Assembly: GCA_009602725.1 (NCBI GenBank)
Contig: WELB01000035.1
Location: forward strand, 296,551-335,243
Length of the DNA: 38,693 nt
Source of the DNA: Spirogloea muscicola
Lineage: Eukaryota; Streptophyta; Zygnematophyceae; Spirogloeales; Spirogloeaceae
Direction of reading: 5' to 3'
Positions 1 through 11,805 of the stretch are shown here, one piece after another; within the stretch, counting starts at the first letter, position 1, and every line of letters starts with the position of its first letter. A model generated the notes under the pieces. That model was not told where the DNA came from. It made no database searches and saw only the letters and a program-made list of their open reading frames with translations. The position numbers and the translations under genes were made by a program.

Positions 1-47
1 AACCCCAAACCCCACACCCTAAACCCTAAACCTCAACCCTAACCCCT
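1..47. repeat. degenerate telomere-like repeat (CCCTAAA type)
   Basis: The window opens with variants of CCCTAAA (CCCTAAACCCTAAA plus imperfect units such as CCCCAAA and CCTCAA). This is the plant-type telomere repeat read on the C-rich strand, with telomere on the left. The array is short and imperfect, so it is either the inner edge of a chromosome end or an interstitial remnant. Sequence left of base 1 is not visible. Confidence 0.7.
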
Positions 48-83
48 GTAGAGAATATGAGAGATATGTTGATTTGTTTTCAT

Positions 84-257
84 ATAGGCACTTCTAGTGG
101 GGGAATCTGCCCCGAAAAACTGTGCCTGTACATACAGGCACGTTCCTGTATCGAGTCACATTTGCCGGGGGAAAAAAGTGCTTCCCGCAAAATGGTGCCA
201 CTATCAAGGTTTTGCCCTAATGTGCCTATATCGAGAGGTGCCTATAACAAGGTTTGA
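84..257. repeat. cluster of GTGCCTATA / TATAGGCAC motifs with a small palindrome
   Basis: The nonamer GTGCCTATA or close variants recur in both orientations: ATATAGGCAC near 84, the palindrome GTGCCTGTA-CA-TACAGGCAC at 122-141 (9-bp perfect arms), GTGCCACTATCAAGG near 195, and two copies near 222 and 238, the second followed by ACAAGGTTT. They lie directly inside the telomere-like repeat. They look like subtelomeric or transposon-end repeats; no family is recognised. Confidence 0.5.
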
Positions 258-981
258 CTGTACACTACAAAAAGAACATAGCCCGGGAGCGGCGTGCCTA
301 TGGCTTGGCGGGCTCTCGGCCTGACGGTTCGTCGACGCCTGCGTCGTTGGCTGGGGATTACACCAGTTGAAGGCCTTCCCGGCGGCGCCAGCGGCTGCCA
401 GTTGGCCTCCCGCGTGTCACCCCGGCGCGCGGGGTCAGCCACGAGCGACCGGCTCCGCAACGCCAGCGTTCTCCACGGGGCCGCGCCGCTCCCCGTCGTA
501 CCTGCGCTTTACCTTTTTGGCTCCGGGGCCGGCTTGGGCCTTCTGCTTCTCCACTGGTCACACGAGCGGCTTTTACGGTTCCCAACAGAGAAAGAAGCTT
601 TCCAAAAGCGGGTAGCGGCTTTTCCCGTTCGGAGTCGCCACCCCGTGCTTCTGGACTGCGGCCTCCACGGCCGCTCGGCGACGCTCGTTAGCCCAGCGAC
701 AAAGCAAAGCCGCGCTCGGTGCCTCTTGCGTCGTCTGCCGAACGAGAAGGGCTCGCCCATTGAGGATAGGGGCAGAAGGGGGCGAGACGACGCCGCGGGC
801 GTGGTTTCACCATGCTTCGCCGCCGTCTCGAGACGGCGGAGTAACGAGCGTGGGCCCCGGCGCACCCCAGCACCCCGCGTGCGGCGAGGTCCGTGGTCAT
901 GGCTGCCGCGCCCCTCAGGCCGCGCCGCAGACGATTATGCCGTCGCCGCACCGCCGCCAGCGCCTCCGGCTCCGCGCCCAT

Positions 982-1013
<32 letters not shown>

Positions 1014-1067
1014 AAGCGGGCCCGCCGTCGCGGTAGCCGGCCGGGCGGCTGCCCCGGCGGCCTCCCC
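258..1067. promoter_or_regulatory. GC-rich 5' flank of the exportin-7 gene
   Basis: There is no recognisable gene here, although one frame stays open by GC bias. The stretch holds a truncated copy of the dispersed repeat at about 742-781 (it contains GGCTCGCCCATTGAGGATAG) and a (GCC)n run at 982-1012. Promoter and 5' leader of the downstream gene are expected here; no TATA box could be assigned. Confidence 0.4.
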
Positions 1068-4000
1068 ATGGCGCGCATGGAGAGCCTGGCGGCGCTCGAG
1101 GGCCTCTGCGAGCGGCTGTACAATTCGCCGGACCCCGGCGAGCGCGCGCACGCGGAGCAGACGCTGCAGTGCTTCTCGGTGAGCCAGGAGTACATCGCGC
1201 AGTGCCAGTACATCCTCGACAGCTCCTCCTCGCCCTACGCGCAGCTGCTCGCCAGCACCAGCCTGGTGAAGCAGGTTACGGACCACGCCCTGGCGCTCCA
1301 GCTGCGCCTCGACATCAGTGAGCCACCGCCGCCCTCTTCTGCCCCCGCTCGCCGCCCCATCCGCTGCCTGAGCCTCTCCCACGACGACGTCTCGCAGCTC
1401 ACTTTGACAGGAGCTCCACCATTAGACAGCTCCACAGCTCGCACTGCAAGTTGAGGTTGCCCGTCTTACGGCGCGCCTAGCCTCGCAGGAACCTATGTTA
1501 TCTCATACCTGGCGAACAAGGGCCCGAAGCTCCAGCCTTTTGTCACAACCTCCCTCATCCAGCTGTTCTGCCGGATCACGAAGCTTGGTTGGTACGACGA
1601 CGACCGCTTCCGAGACATTGTCAAGGAGGCAATGAAGTTTCTCACCCAGGTTTGCCTCTTCTCTTCAGCTGGATGAGCGCAGCAGCTAACCACAGCTAGC
1701 ATGGACACACGACGAGAGGTGTAAGGTGTAGGAGTCTCTCACGGCACAGCGCCAGCGCAACAGGCTGAACAGTCATTTCCTTAAGATTTAAGATCTTGGT
1801 GATGAGCGCAAGGTCTGCCATCTAAGTTTGCCATGACAATCGTCAACTGCAGGCGACTGTAGAACACTTCTACATTGGACTAAAAGTCCTCAATCAGCTG
1901 GTGTCTGAAATGAACCAGGTGAGCTGTTGGCTGAAGCCTATCTCATCTCCCTCAAGCACCAACAGAAGTACACAGCTAGGCCTTGTGCTTTAGATTATTT
2001 ATAGATGGCTACATGCATGAAGAGCCTGAGAGTCGCAATGCAAGTTGCAAAGGTTGTGACAGATGCGCCATGAAGTGAGGGACTAAGTGGGAGTGCAGAA
2101 GGAGGGTAGGTTTGATCATGTGGCCTTGCTGCAAAGTCTTCTGAGGTCGGATGTCTGAGCTGACCCCTAACTTTGTTTTGGCAGCCCAACCCTGGGCGCT
2201 CCTTGACGCATCATCGGAAAACTGCTTGCTCCTTCCGAGACCTGGCTCTGTTTCAGACTTTTCAGATTTCACTGACCTCCTTAAGGCAGCTGCAGAGTGA
2301 CGGTGAGCCTGCTTGATTTAGTCTGCCAAGTTATTTGTTGCTCACACAACCATAAGTCATGCAGATGCTACTTGTCAATGTCAAGTAGGAGGCAGTGCCC
2401 CTCATGTGCATGGCATGTGGATATGGAAAGCCAGAGAATAGATGGACAAGAGGTCAGCTGGAACGGTCTTACTGCTGAGGGCCATGCCCTTGTGCAAGCA
2501 TTGCTGGTCATGTTGTGGTCATTGTTAAGCATTCTGGTACCCACAGATTGGTCCTTCTGCACATGCAGCTGATGAAAAGCTCAGAGAGCAAGCCATAGCG
2601 TTGGCTCTGAAGTGTTTGTCATTCGATTTTGTCGGTACCTCCCTTGATGAGAGTTCTGAAGATCTTGGAACCATTCAGGTTTGTAAGACGTAGCATAGAT
2701 GTCTCAAAGGTTGCCTGGCATATCTATTTCAGCACATGAGCAATTCAAGTAGCTGATTGCATGAATTGTGTATGTTGTCAAGTATGGCACTTCAACAGCT
2801 AGCAAGTGCTAACGAAGCATGGAACCTCATCAGATCCCTTCCTCATGGAGGTCAGTTTTGGAGGACACTTCCACACTGCAACTTTTCTTTGACTACTATG
2901 CTGTCACAAAACCCCCTCTGTCAAACCAGGTAAGCAGACCTTGCTGAGCAAGCTACTTTTCTATGAGCAAGTAAAACACGATCAGGTGTTAGTTGCTCTT
3001 GCGCATGCAAATCCGGGTACCACACATACAAGTTGCAAGCTGGCTGCTGGAAAGGATGATACTGGATGTGAGGCGTCATGAAATGGCAAGGTACTGACCG
3101 GCCATTGACAAGTCTCCAGGCATTAGAATGTTTGGTAAGGCTAGCTTCAGTACGAAGATCTCTCTTTTCAGGAGAGGCAGAGCGCAACACATTTTTGTCC
3201 CAGCTCATGAACGGCACTCGGGAGATTCTCAGACTGCAACAAGGTGTACATGCCAGCTCCTGTTGCGAACTCTATGGCAGTCCCTCCTGGCAGCCTTTTC
3301 GATTCACTGAAGTCTCTGTATAAGACAGTGACCAATCTGATGAGCATCGTAAGGGGCAGTTTCTGCTTGAGCAACTTCACTTATAAGCCTTTGCCGTGTT
3401 ACTTGTCATGCAGGCCTGGCTGAGCACGAAAACTATCATGAATACTGCCGATTATTAGGACGCTTGAAAACCAACTATCAGGTCTTGCAGTCTGGCCCCA
3501 ACAATCTATGCATGTGTTGACATATATCCTGATGTACAGTTGCATGTCATCCACATGCATGAACTTCCATGCTCCGCTGCATAGCTGAACACGCGCACTA
3601 CTCTTGGCAGCTCTCTGAGCTGGTGAATGTGGAGAATTATGGCGACTGGATAAGGTTGGTGGCAGAATTCACTATCAAGTCCTTGCAGTCCTGGCAGGTT
3701 TGTAGTCCATCCCTGTGGAAAACACTTACATGCCATCTCATCGACTAGCTTACACTGGCAACTGCCCATTCTGGTCTCTCTAAAGGCAGCAAGCATAGAG
3801 GCAGGGTTTTGGCATCTCATTGACTTACTACCCCTTCTTTCTCCAGTGGGCGAGCGGCAGTGTCTACTACTTGCTTGGCTTGTGGTCAAGGCTTGTATCT
3901 TCCATGCCGTACTTAAAGAGTGACTCTCCAAGCCTCCTGGATAGCTATGTCCCTCAAATCACAGAAGCCTATATTACATCAAGACTTGACTCTGTCCAGG

Positions 4001-7000
4001 TACCGTCCCCTAGATCCTCATTCATTTACAGTGATGAGTCCTTCTAATAACAAGGCCTCTACTCTTCTTAGCTTATGACGAGGTTTCCGCTCTTTTTGGC
4101 AGAGTTGTACTTATCTGGCTTGTATATGCATGGTTTGCTTTTGCAAGTTGAGCACTCACACACACAGTCACAGAGTGAGAGGGAGGCAGGACCAAAGTCT
4201 GTGGCTACATTCACCTTACGAGAGGTTCAATCTGCAGGCCGTCTTGCAAAACAATATCACAGAGGATCCCTTGGACAATGAAGAGCAGCTGCAAGATCAG
4301 TTGGACAGCTTGCCGTACTTGTGTAGATTCCAGGTAAAGCGTCTCCACTACCATGGCTGAAGATAGAGACCATGAGATGGCCATGTCAGTGATGAATTGT
4401 ACATGGTGTGGGCCATCCACTTCGATGAGATCAATGGTATGATGTTCTTCTGTGAGCTTTGGAGCTGCTGTTACTGCTTGTGCAGTACGAGAAGACCAGC
4501 AAATACATCATAACTCTTCTGGAACCCATCCTTCAAGCGTATACTGTGAGTACCAGGGCGGTGCATCTCCGCCAAACTGTGTCCGCTGTATCCTATAAGG
4601 GGACTTGATGTGTATGAAGTTTTTCTGATCTTGTCTTGCTTCTCTGAAAATATTGTTGTCTCTTGGAGCATATGTCTAAGCCCCACATAATCTCAATTGC
4701 TCGACTGCAATAAGGACGGGCCAAATGTTTGGGGGGGTGATGGTCATGTGCATGCCCTCAGGAAGCAGCAAGAGTACCTCACGGTTTGGATGCAAGTCCG
4801 CTCACAGTGATGGAAGGCCAGCTGACGTGGCTAGTGCACATCATTGGAGCTATCATCCGAGGCCGCTTGAGCTCGAGCAGGTAACACGTGAAGTCCTCTA
4901 CTTCTAGATGGTCTATTGCTGTTTCTAGCCTTAGAAGGGCCAAGCGGCAGCATTGACTCAAAGTTGGTCCTCTGTGATCTCCCTCCACCTACTTGGAGAT
5001 ATTGTGCTTTGCATCTCTTGGTATGAGATTACTTACAGCAATAGCGGATTGTCTCCAGTGCGGAGTCCCAGGAAATTATTGATGGCGAGCTTGCTGCTCG
5101 TGTGTTCCAGCTGATCCAAGTCACTGACACAGGCGGCCATATTCAGGTTCACCTCATGCCAGCTTGTGCTAGTCTCTTCATTATACCTATTCTTGGCTGG
5201 CTATAGCTTGCCACTAATCAGAGCAACTTATGTTGATTGCTGTCTGCAGAGATACAATCATCGGAGTAAGCAGCGTCTTGACCTAGCCATTCTCTCGTTC
5301 TTCCAAAATTTTCGACGTGTCTACGTGGGAGACCAAGCAATGCACTCCTCCAAGGTATGTATTACTACTTCCGATTCCTGCCCTGCGAAGGAGTCCACCA
5401 TCTCAAAAAATATCTAGACACCTGCAGATCTGCAACGAGATCACAGTTAGGCATTTGCTCTGCTGGTCAGCACAGAAAAGTGGAGGGAGAAGGCCCGTTG
5501 TACAGTACTAACAATCACTTATCGCGTGCAGGCTCTATACACCAGGCTGACAGAGCTCCTTGGCTTGCAAGACCACTTGATGGTGCTTAATGTTACTGTT
5601 GGAAAGATTGCACAGAATTTGAAATGCTATACCCAGGTAAGCATTGCTACTGCAAGCTTGATACCTGTACAGAAATTGTCATTGTCATCTTATCGCTATG
5701 TTTGGGTCGTCCTTCATTCAGCTACTTGAGGTGTTGCACAGTGAATACTTGCAATGTTGTGAACCGTTCGTCTTCTTCTTGACATGATGCAGTGTGAGGA
5801 AGTGATCGAGCAGACTCTTAATCTCTTCCAGGAGTTGGCAGGGGGGTGAGTGTTCCAACTAAGCTCTTCTGCAGTAGCGGTCTCCAGATTCATTGCTGCA
5901 ATGCCGAGCAGGTTGGTCAGCCTGACGGTTAGTGCGCTTCTAGTGACAGAGCTGACTAAGTCTGACAGGTGGGACATAAGCCCCAATGACCATTTTGCAT
6001 TGTATGTGCAGGTACATGAGTGGGAAGTTACTTCTGAAACTAGAGGCTGTTGGATTCATTCTTGGCCATCATAGTGTAAGTACGCAAGCTCACCAATGGA
6101 AGTGCTCAGACTTAGTGTCCCACTTGAACTGCTACTGTCCGTACTGGGAATTATCTGACAATCAATCAATGCTTGACAAAATTGCCATTGACATCTGGCA
6201 GAGGGAGCATTTTCCCTTTCTGGACGAGTACAGCAGCTCCAGCAATCGAACAACTTTCTACTTCACACTAGGCAGACTTCTCTTTATGGAAGATAGCCCT
6301 GCCAAATTCAAAGCATTCATTGCCCCATTTCAGCTGGTGAGTGGAGATGGACAGCAGGCCATGTTGGCTCTTGACACACAGTTGGACATGCCCTCCATAA
6401 TTGAGGAGCTCTGTCAATTACTGATATCTGCTTATATACAAGAGCCTTTGTGCATGCCAGGTGCTTGTTAATCTAGAAGCCAGCCCAGACACAGCATTTC
6501 GATCAGACGCAGTGAAGTATGCACTGATTGGCCTCATGAGAGACCTACGAGGGATCGCGATGGCGACCAATAGGTAAGCAGTTGCAGTGACACAACTGGT
6601 GGCCGCCAAGCCTGCTGGTTAGCCCCTTAGAGTTATGTAAATGAGTCTGATAATAGACTTGAAATAAGTAGATCCTGTGGACCAAGACGGCTGGTAAGTA
6701 TCCGGAGAGGCAGGCTTTACATAACAAACTGGAAAACATTTATCCTGTGTCAAATTACAGGATCCAGTTCGCCGACAAAGTACCAGCAGAGGCGCGGTTT
6801 ACTAACTCCTCTCCCTGCACTTGTAAGCAGCCGCCGGACATACGGGCTCCTTTTTGACTGGCTGTACCCTGCACATACACCTCTCCTTCTGAGATCGCTG
6901 GAGCATTGGACAGACACACCCGAAGTTACGACGCCACTCTTGAAGTTCATGGCAGAGTTTGTTATGAACAAGACCCAGAGATTGACATTTGACTCGTCGT

Positions 7001-8956
7001 CGCCCAACGGCATCTTGTTGTTTAGAGAAGTTAGCAAGTTGATAGTTGCCTATGGAACAAGAGTGTTGCTACTGCCATCGACAACAGATCCCTACACGTA
7101 TAAGTACAAGGGCATCTGGATTGCTCTCAGCATTCTCACAAGAGGTGCGCTCACTAGCACTTGCCTTACCTGCCAAAGTTCCTCGGTCATTGTTGAAGTA
7201 TCCACAAGCGCACTTGTATTGTTGTCGTTGTTGACACACTGGTCTGCTGCTCTGGCAGCACTTGCTGGCAACTATGTAAACTTCGGTGTTTTTGAGCTAT
7301 ACGGGGATCGTGCCCTTGCCGATGCTCTGGAGGTGTCGCTAAAAATGACGCTCTCTATACCACTCACGGACATCATGGCTTTCCGAAAGGTCTGCCTTTG
7401 ACCACTTCGCATCTTGCCGGTTGCCAATGCTTTGCAGTTGTGCTTGACTCATCACTTGCATCTTACTGCTGATTATCTCTAAGGTATCCGGCAGGATCTG
7501 ATAGAGTATATTAGAGCATGAAGAGCCCCAATAGAGCAAGCAGTGAAATCGTCAACAGCTTCCTGCTGATACATGCTTGTTGTTGCTGCATGCAGCTTGC
7601 TCGATCATACTTCGCTTTTCTGGAGGTTCTATGCCATAATCACACTGCTGTCATCTTAAACCTGGACACTTCGACATTTGCCCACGTGGTTGGCTCATTA
7701 GAGACAGGGCTAAAGTGCCTTGAAGTTAGCATCTCTTCCCAGGTTTGCTTCGTACAGAAACCCTTCATGCTCCAGTGCCCGACGTGTGGATAATATTGTG
7801 TTGCACATCAACTTTGCGGGTCTGTTCAGTGCCTGACTGTCACTCCAATGTGCTTGCAGTGTGCATCTGCTATTGACAACCTGGCAGCATATTACTTCAA
7901 CAATGTGACTTCAGGAGAAGCTTCACCCTCCCCAGCTGCAGTCAAGATGACCACTCATTTGTTGGAATGTCCAAATCTCTTTCCAGAGGTAGAGTGCCCA
8001 GTTTGCAGTCTCTGGATGTTGCAATAAGAACTTGGCACCAAGCAACACATTCCTCTAGCCACGTTGCTTGAGTGAGACAGTGCTTCAGAGCAGGAGTAAG
8101 CAACATAGGTGGTTACATTCTGAGGCATACATAAGCTATAACTATGTGTGCTACATGTGTGCAAGGTTATATGTCGCAAGTTGCGTGATGTGCAGATCCT
8201 CAAGTCATTGTTTGAGATAGTTCTTTTTGAGGATTGTGGCAATCAATGGAGCCTGAGCAGACCAATGCTTAGCCTCATATTGATCAGCGAACAGGTGTGG
8301 ATGAGACTTGCTAACTGTGGCTGCAAGACAAATTAATAGACCAGCCCTCTTAGTGACTCTGTTACTTCGCTTGTAGCCGCTAAGCATGCCCAGCCTAAGT
8401 CCTCAGGAGAGTGCGAAGCACTGCTACCTAGACCGAAGCACTGCTGTACTGTATACTCTTGGCTGGGCTTGTCAAGATAGTCATACATGGGGAATTGATA
8501 TCAGATGTCCGTGATCAGTTGCTGCCCTGCAATGTGTTTTTCAAGAAGTCCAGTGAGAGGAGAGAGTGTCAGATAGACAATCATCTGACCATGTCACAGC
8601 TTCTTTCAAGAAGATGGTCTCATACGTGGCTGCCTGGCTATGGTGCAGATCTTCAACGACTTAAAAGTTCAGATTCTTGCAACACAGGTACGAGCTTGCG
8701 TACATATGTTGGTCCTCACCCCCGTATCTAATGTTGTCTTCCAGCACCTTGGCAGGCTGGACGTCCTAACGTGTCCAGACAGCAGGCCACTGAGCTTCTC
8801 TTGCCTCAATCCATGCAGCCGCCTGACCAGCAGCAGAGGTTGGCCGGGTGCTTTGACAAGCTCATGTTGGACGTGGCGAGGACGCTGGAGTCCAAAAATA
8901 GAGACAAATTCACACAAAACCTGACCATTTTCCGGCACGATTTCCGTGCCAAATAG
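1068..8956 (+). CDS. XPO7: exportin-7 / RanBP16-type nuclear export receptor, 27 exons
   Basis: Importin-beta superfamily exportin that binds Ran-GTP and carries proteins out of the nucleus. The spliced product is 1,055 aa, about the length of plant exportin-7. Exons: 1068-1317, 1489-1649, 1853-1918, 2185-2302, 2569-2678, 2834-2929, 3120-3243, 3414-3481, 3611-3697, 3847-3999, 4238-4333, 4486-4545, 4762-4880, 5059-5146, 5250-5354, 5532-5636, 5793-5845, 6012-6075, 6202-6336, 6461-6573, 6831-7144, 7259-7389, 7596-7742, 7860-7988, 8196-8294, 8649-8687, 8819-8956. All junctions close in phase. Diagnostic blocks are LVAEFTIKSLQSW, YVGDQAMHSSK, YALIGLMRDLRGIAMAT, LTFDSSSPNGILLFREVSK, NYVNFGVFELYGDRALADA, FEDCGNQWSLSRPML and the terminal SKNRDKFTQNLTIFRHDF. 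The start is the ATG in CCCCATGGCG; a second Met lies 9 nt later. The first exon is very GC-rich and later ones are moderate. The call rests on remembered family sequence. Confidence 0.95.
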
Positions 8957-9077
8957 AGCTCATTTAATTACCCAAAAAGCCCTCAAGCTCTTTGCAATGT
9001 AGGTTAGGCAATCAAGGTGCAGGTGTAGCCACAAGGTATTAGGACCGTCCATACTACGCTCCTTTCTGTGAGCACAG

Positions 9078-9930
9078 CGAGGCGCGCTCCTCGTTGAGGC
9101 CGGGCCGCCCCTGTGCCATCCCCCATTCTTTGGTGCCCATCTGTTGCCTGGCCCTCGCCAACAAGGTGGAGCTGGTCACCGTGTGCATTGATAGTGCAGC
9201 TGCGCAACTGGCAAGTTACCAGCAGGTAGGAGTAGGATGCACTCGGAATTGGCAGCATTAAGTTAGGCAGTCGGGACCTGGCTTTGATCTGTGCTTGCTG
9301 CTTCAACGTATGGGCCTCACTGTTGTGTGCAGAATGGTGCAGTATGGTGGCTGCTATATAATGCATGTGCGCAAGTAGCTCCTTAGTAAGGTAAACCTGT
9401 TGCAAGGTTCTAGCGGCGAAGCGTTGGAGCTTGCCTTGGCAACGCCCTATTCGTCTCATGCTTCCCACATAATCCGCTCTGCGGAAGGTTTGTGACAGGA
9501 GATCAACTTTCTGATGCCTTATACCAGAGTGTCATGCAGGCTGGCATTTGAACATCTTGCGGGTGTATCTTGCATCCCTGCTAAGCGGGTGCACATAGAT
9601 GTTGCAGCAGCCTTTGGTGTGGTATAAGCTGCAGGCCTGCCTGGTAATTTGTTGTCAATGCAGAAGTACACAAAGGCTTGTTGGTACTTACAAGTGCCAC
9701 TGGCAGACCGTGGACGCCCCCCCCCCCCTTTCGTGTTGCTTNCCCTTTCCTGTTGCTAATGATGCTGCCGCCTTGCTCTGCGAATAATTCAAAAACCGGC
9801 CAGTGTTAATATGAACTTTTAGACTGCTGCACTACAGGAAGCTATGCCGCCTTTGCTGCTCCTGCCATGAGGCCGTTGACATTCTTCGTAACCAGCATCC
9901 AGAAAGGGCAAATGCGGTGCACATTACTTC
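9078..9930 (+). pseudogene. possible degraded Tfb4/p34 (TFIIH subunit) C-terminal fragment
   Basis: Three stretches in order resemble the C-terminal half of Tfb4, a core TFIIH subunit. Near 9090-9228 a frame reads SLRPGRPC, then KVELVTVCIDSAAAQLASYQQ up to a GTAGGA donor, like the Tfb4 segment ending in ID...LQQ. At 9536-9580 after a CAG comes QAGI-stop-TSCGCILHP, like Tfb4 QASYITGGVYLKP but with an in-frame stop. At about 9838-9895 after CTACAG comes KLCRLCCSCHEAVDIL, like the first zinc-finger half (FRASCFCHK..ID). The second CxxC half, the N-terminal half and any start are not found. Stops and missing parts suggest a relic. The resemblance is weak and judged by eye. A single N sits at 9742. 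Confidence 0.35.
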
Positions 9931-10490
9931 TGAAAGAGACAAGCCCCAACAAAAAAGCCCAACAGCACTAGTGCACGACCTGCAGACATGCGGAAGGCTC
10001 ACCATAAGTCAAGCTGAGCCCTGTCACGAGCAACGGCTGTGTGGAAAACAGCCCCGAAAATTAGACAGAGCATATTTGCGCTTCTTTAGAGGGACAGTGG
10101 CTAAGTCCACCAAAGCCCAGAGAAATGGATAGAAGTGGGCGAGCAGCAACAGGAGAATGGCTGGCATCAGATCAGTCGTGTCGGGAAAACAGACTTCGAA
10201 AAGGGAGGAAAACGGTGGGGCTTTTACGGAGGGGCAGTGATTGTGAGGAGGCAGCCAAGAGTGGGCATTGACAGTCCCCACCATTGCAAGGGACTACTAT
10301 GCAAACGGGCTTTCCCATGGGCTGGCCATTTCACAGCCATGGCATCCTTTTTGGAAGAGCTTCTCTCCCAGTGAAGGCGTCATAGATCAGTAGGGTACAT
10401 ACTGATCTCCAACATGCGGGAGCCAGTAGCTAGTGGCAGGTGGCTCCTCCAAGAGAACCCACTTGCAATAGGCATAGCTGTATTGTTTGT
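9931..10490. other. intergenic, no gene recognised
   Basis: AT-moderate sequence in which short open frames show no family resemblance. It grades into the repeat field to its right; GGGCTTTCCCATGGGCTGG near 10307 may be an eroded repeat core. Confidence 0.4.
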
Positions 10491-10500
10491 GCATACTAGC

Positions 10501-10622
10501 CCATTCAGACTTATCCACATATTTTGCGCTGGCCTTTCCAAAGCCATCGCCCCCCTTGTAAGCTTCTTGTTCGTTCTTGCTAGAGATGGCGGCTGTGAAA
10601 GGGCCCAAAATGTTGACAAGGT
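10501..10622 (-). repeat. eroded copies of the dispersed hairpin repeat
   Basis: The stretch from CCATTCAGACTTATCC to GCCATCGCCCCCC aligns, on the minus strand, with the family core (GGGGGC, then GGCTnnnnnnAGCC, then a tail ending ATTGACAA). The adjacent GGCTGTGAAAGGGCCCAAAA followed by TGTTGACAAGGTC reads as a second copy on the plus strand. Both are diverged. Confidence 0.45.
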
Positions 10623-10940
10623 CTAGGATTCAGATGGATGGATGGACAAGCTCCAGATGGATGGACAAATACTCAGCATGGACAAGCAATTCCTACAGCT
10701 AGTCCCTAAGCAAATTGTAGTCACCAAATAGGATTGACTAGCAGCGGGGAGAGGCCTGTCATTCTGGGGGCCGTGGCTGTGATAGAAGTAGCTAAAAGGA
10801 GCGAGGGCTGCAAAGGGCCAGGCCACTAGTACATGACAAGGTCCAGCATCAACGGAAAGCAGATAGCACGCAGAAAAGAAGCACAGGCCAGCACCACACA
10901 GAATGGACAAGGGCTAAGGGAAAGCTCCCAAATTCACTAA

Positions 10941-11030
10941 CATAAGATAGGGAAAAGTATCTAACGGAAGACAGAAGCAGCAGCCAAAGCGCGGCCTGCC
11001 AGCAATAAGTTTCCGGAAGAGCAGCACTGC
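10941..11030. repeat. repeat block sharing AGCCAAAGCGCGGCCTGCC with 33.5 kb
   Basis: GCAGCCAAAGCGCGGCCTGC and neighbouring bases recur almost exactly at about 33507-33530, in both cases preceded by an AGAAG(C/T)AGC stretch. This marks a longer repeat unit than the hairpin core alone. Confidence 0.6.
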
Positions 11031-11160
11031 ATGAGCCTGGGAAGCGTGAGCTTCCCAGAAGTAAGCTTTTCTAGAGGGAGCTGTCCAGAAGGAATGATGA
11101 GGGGGCTGCACAGACATGGACCAGAGCCGCGTGCGGTATAGGGCGAAAGTGGGTAAGAAA

Positions 11161-11225
11161 GTGACTCTTTGAAAGGGGGCGGGGGCTGTGGAAGCCAGCC
11201 CAGGACGATTGGACAAGGTTTAAAG
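11161..11225 (+). repeat. dispersed hairpin repeat copy
   Basis: GACTCTTTGAAAGGGGGCGG is followed by GGGCTGTGGAAGCCAGCCC and CGATTGGACAAGG. The GGGCT...AGCCC arms and the tail ATTGGACAAGG are the family signature. Confidence 0.7.
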
Positions 11226-11229
11226 CGGT

Positions 11230-11480
11230 GAAAGACGACAAGATCACACCCCTATGCAAGAGACTAGAGCGATGGGAGTTAAGTAACCAGGAGTCAGCAG
11301 CCGCAAGTCGGCGTAACTTGCAGCTGGAAAGAAAGACTCTTCCAAACGAGAGCGATGGCTGTGATTGGCCAGCCCAGCTATATGAACAAAGTTCCAAGGG
11401 GCCAGAAAGAAAAGAAGTGGTACTCCCAATGGGGGCAAGGGCTTCGAAAAGCCAGCCCAAAAAGGATTGACAAAGCGTTG
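11230..11480 (+). repeat. long composite copy of the dispersed repeat
   Basis: This is the fullest unit in the left cluster. It has a leading block (AGACTAGAGCGATGGGAGTT, AGTCAGCAGCCGCAAGTCGG, GCAGCTGGAAAGAAAGACTC) shared with 33315-33500 and 34535-34640; then GATGGCTGTGATTGGCCAG, shared with 34388; then GGGGGCAAGGGCTTCGAAAA, GCCAGCCCAAAAAGGATTGA and CAAAG. No protein is encoded. Confidence 0.7.
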
Positions 11481-11699
11481 AAGCACACAGCGACTCAAGC
11501 GGCCACTGGGAGCTCAATATCACCTGTTGAGCAGCGGCAGGTCAGTGGTACTGGTCTCCGAAAAGCCTCTGAGCAAGGTCGCTTTCCGGCCCCTTTGGAC
11601 GTTCTTTCTGGACATTCTTCAGTTGTGGGTGGGCTGCCTTTTGACAGGAAAGGCACTGGCTGTGAAAATGTGCTCTTCCACAGGGGCGAGGGCCTTTCA

Positions 11700-11805
11700 G
11701 GCCTCGGGGCTGGCCTCTCGCAGAAGAAAGGGCTCGCCCATTGAGGATAGGGGCTGGACAAGCCAGCCCAAAAAAGAATGAACGAAGAACGAGAAGGGGG
11801 CCAGA
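11700..11805 (+). repeat. dispersed hairpin repeat copy (GCTCGCCCATTGAGG subtype)
   Basis: It contains GAAGAAAGGGCTCGCCCATT, GAGGATAGGGGCTGG-ACAAG-CCAGCCC (7-bp perfect arms) and AAAAAAGAATGAACGAAGAA, followed by CGAGAAGGGGGCCAGAGG. It is nearly the same as 32583-32690 and the reverse complement of 34905-34997, and shares its 5' part with 742-781. Confidence 0.8.

Noticed and set aside
294-1454. Open frame of 386 codons covering the XPO7 start
   Set aside because: Only 1068-1317 is conserved exportin sequence. The rest is open through GC bias, and the frame runs past the GTGAGC donor.
9004-9468. 154-codon minus-strand open frame after XPO7
   Set aside because: It has no family resemblance and overlaps the better supported plus-strand Tfb4-like fragments.
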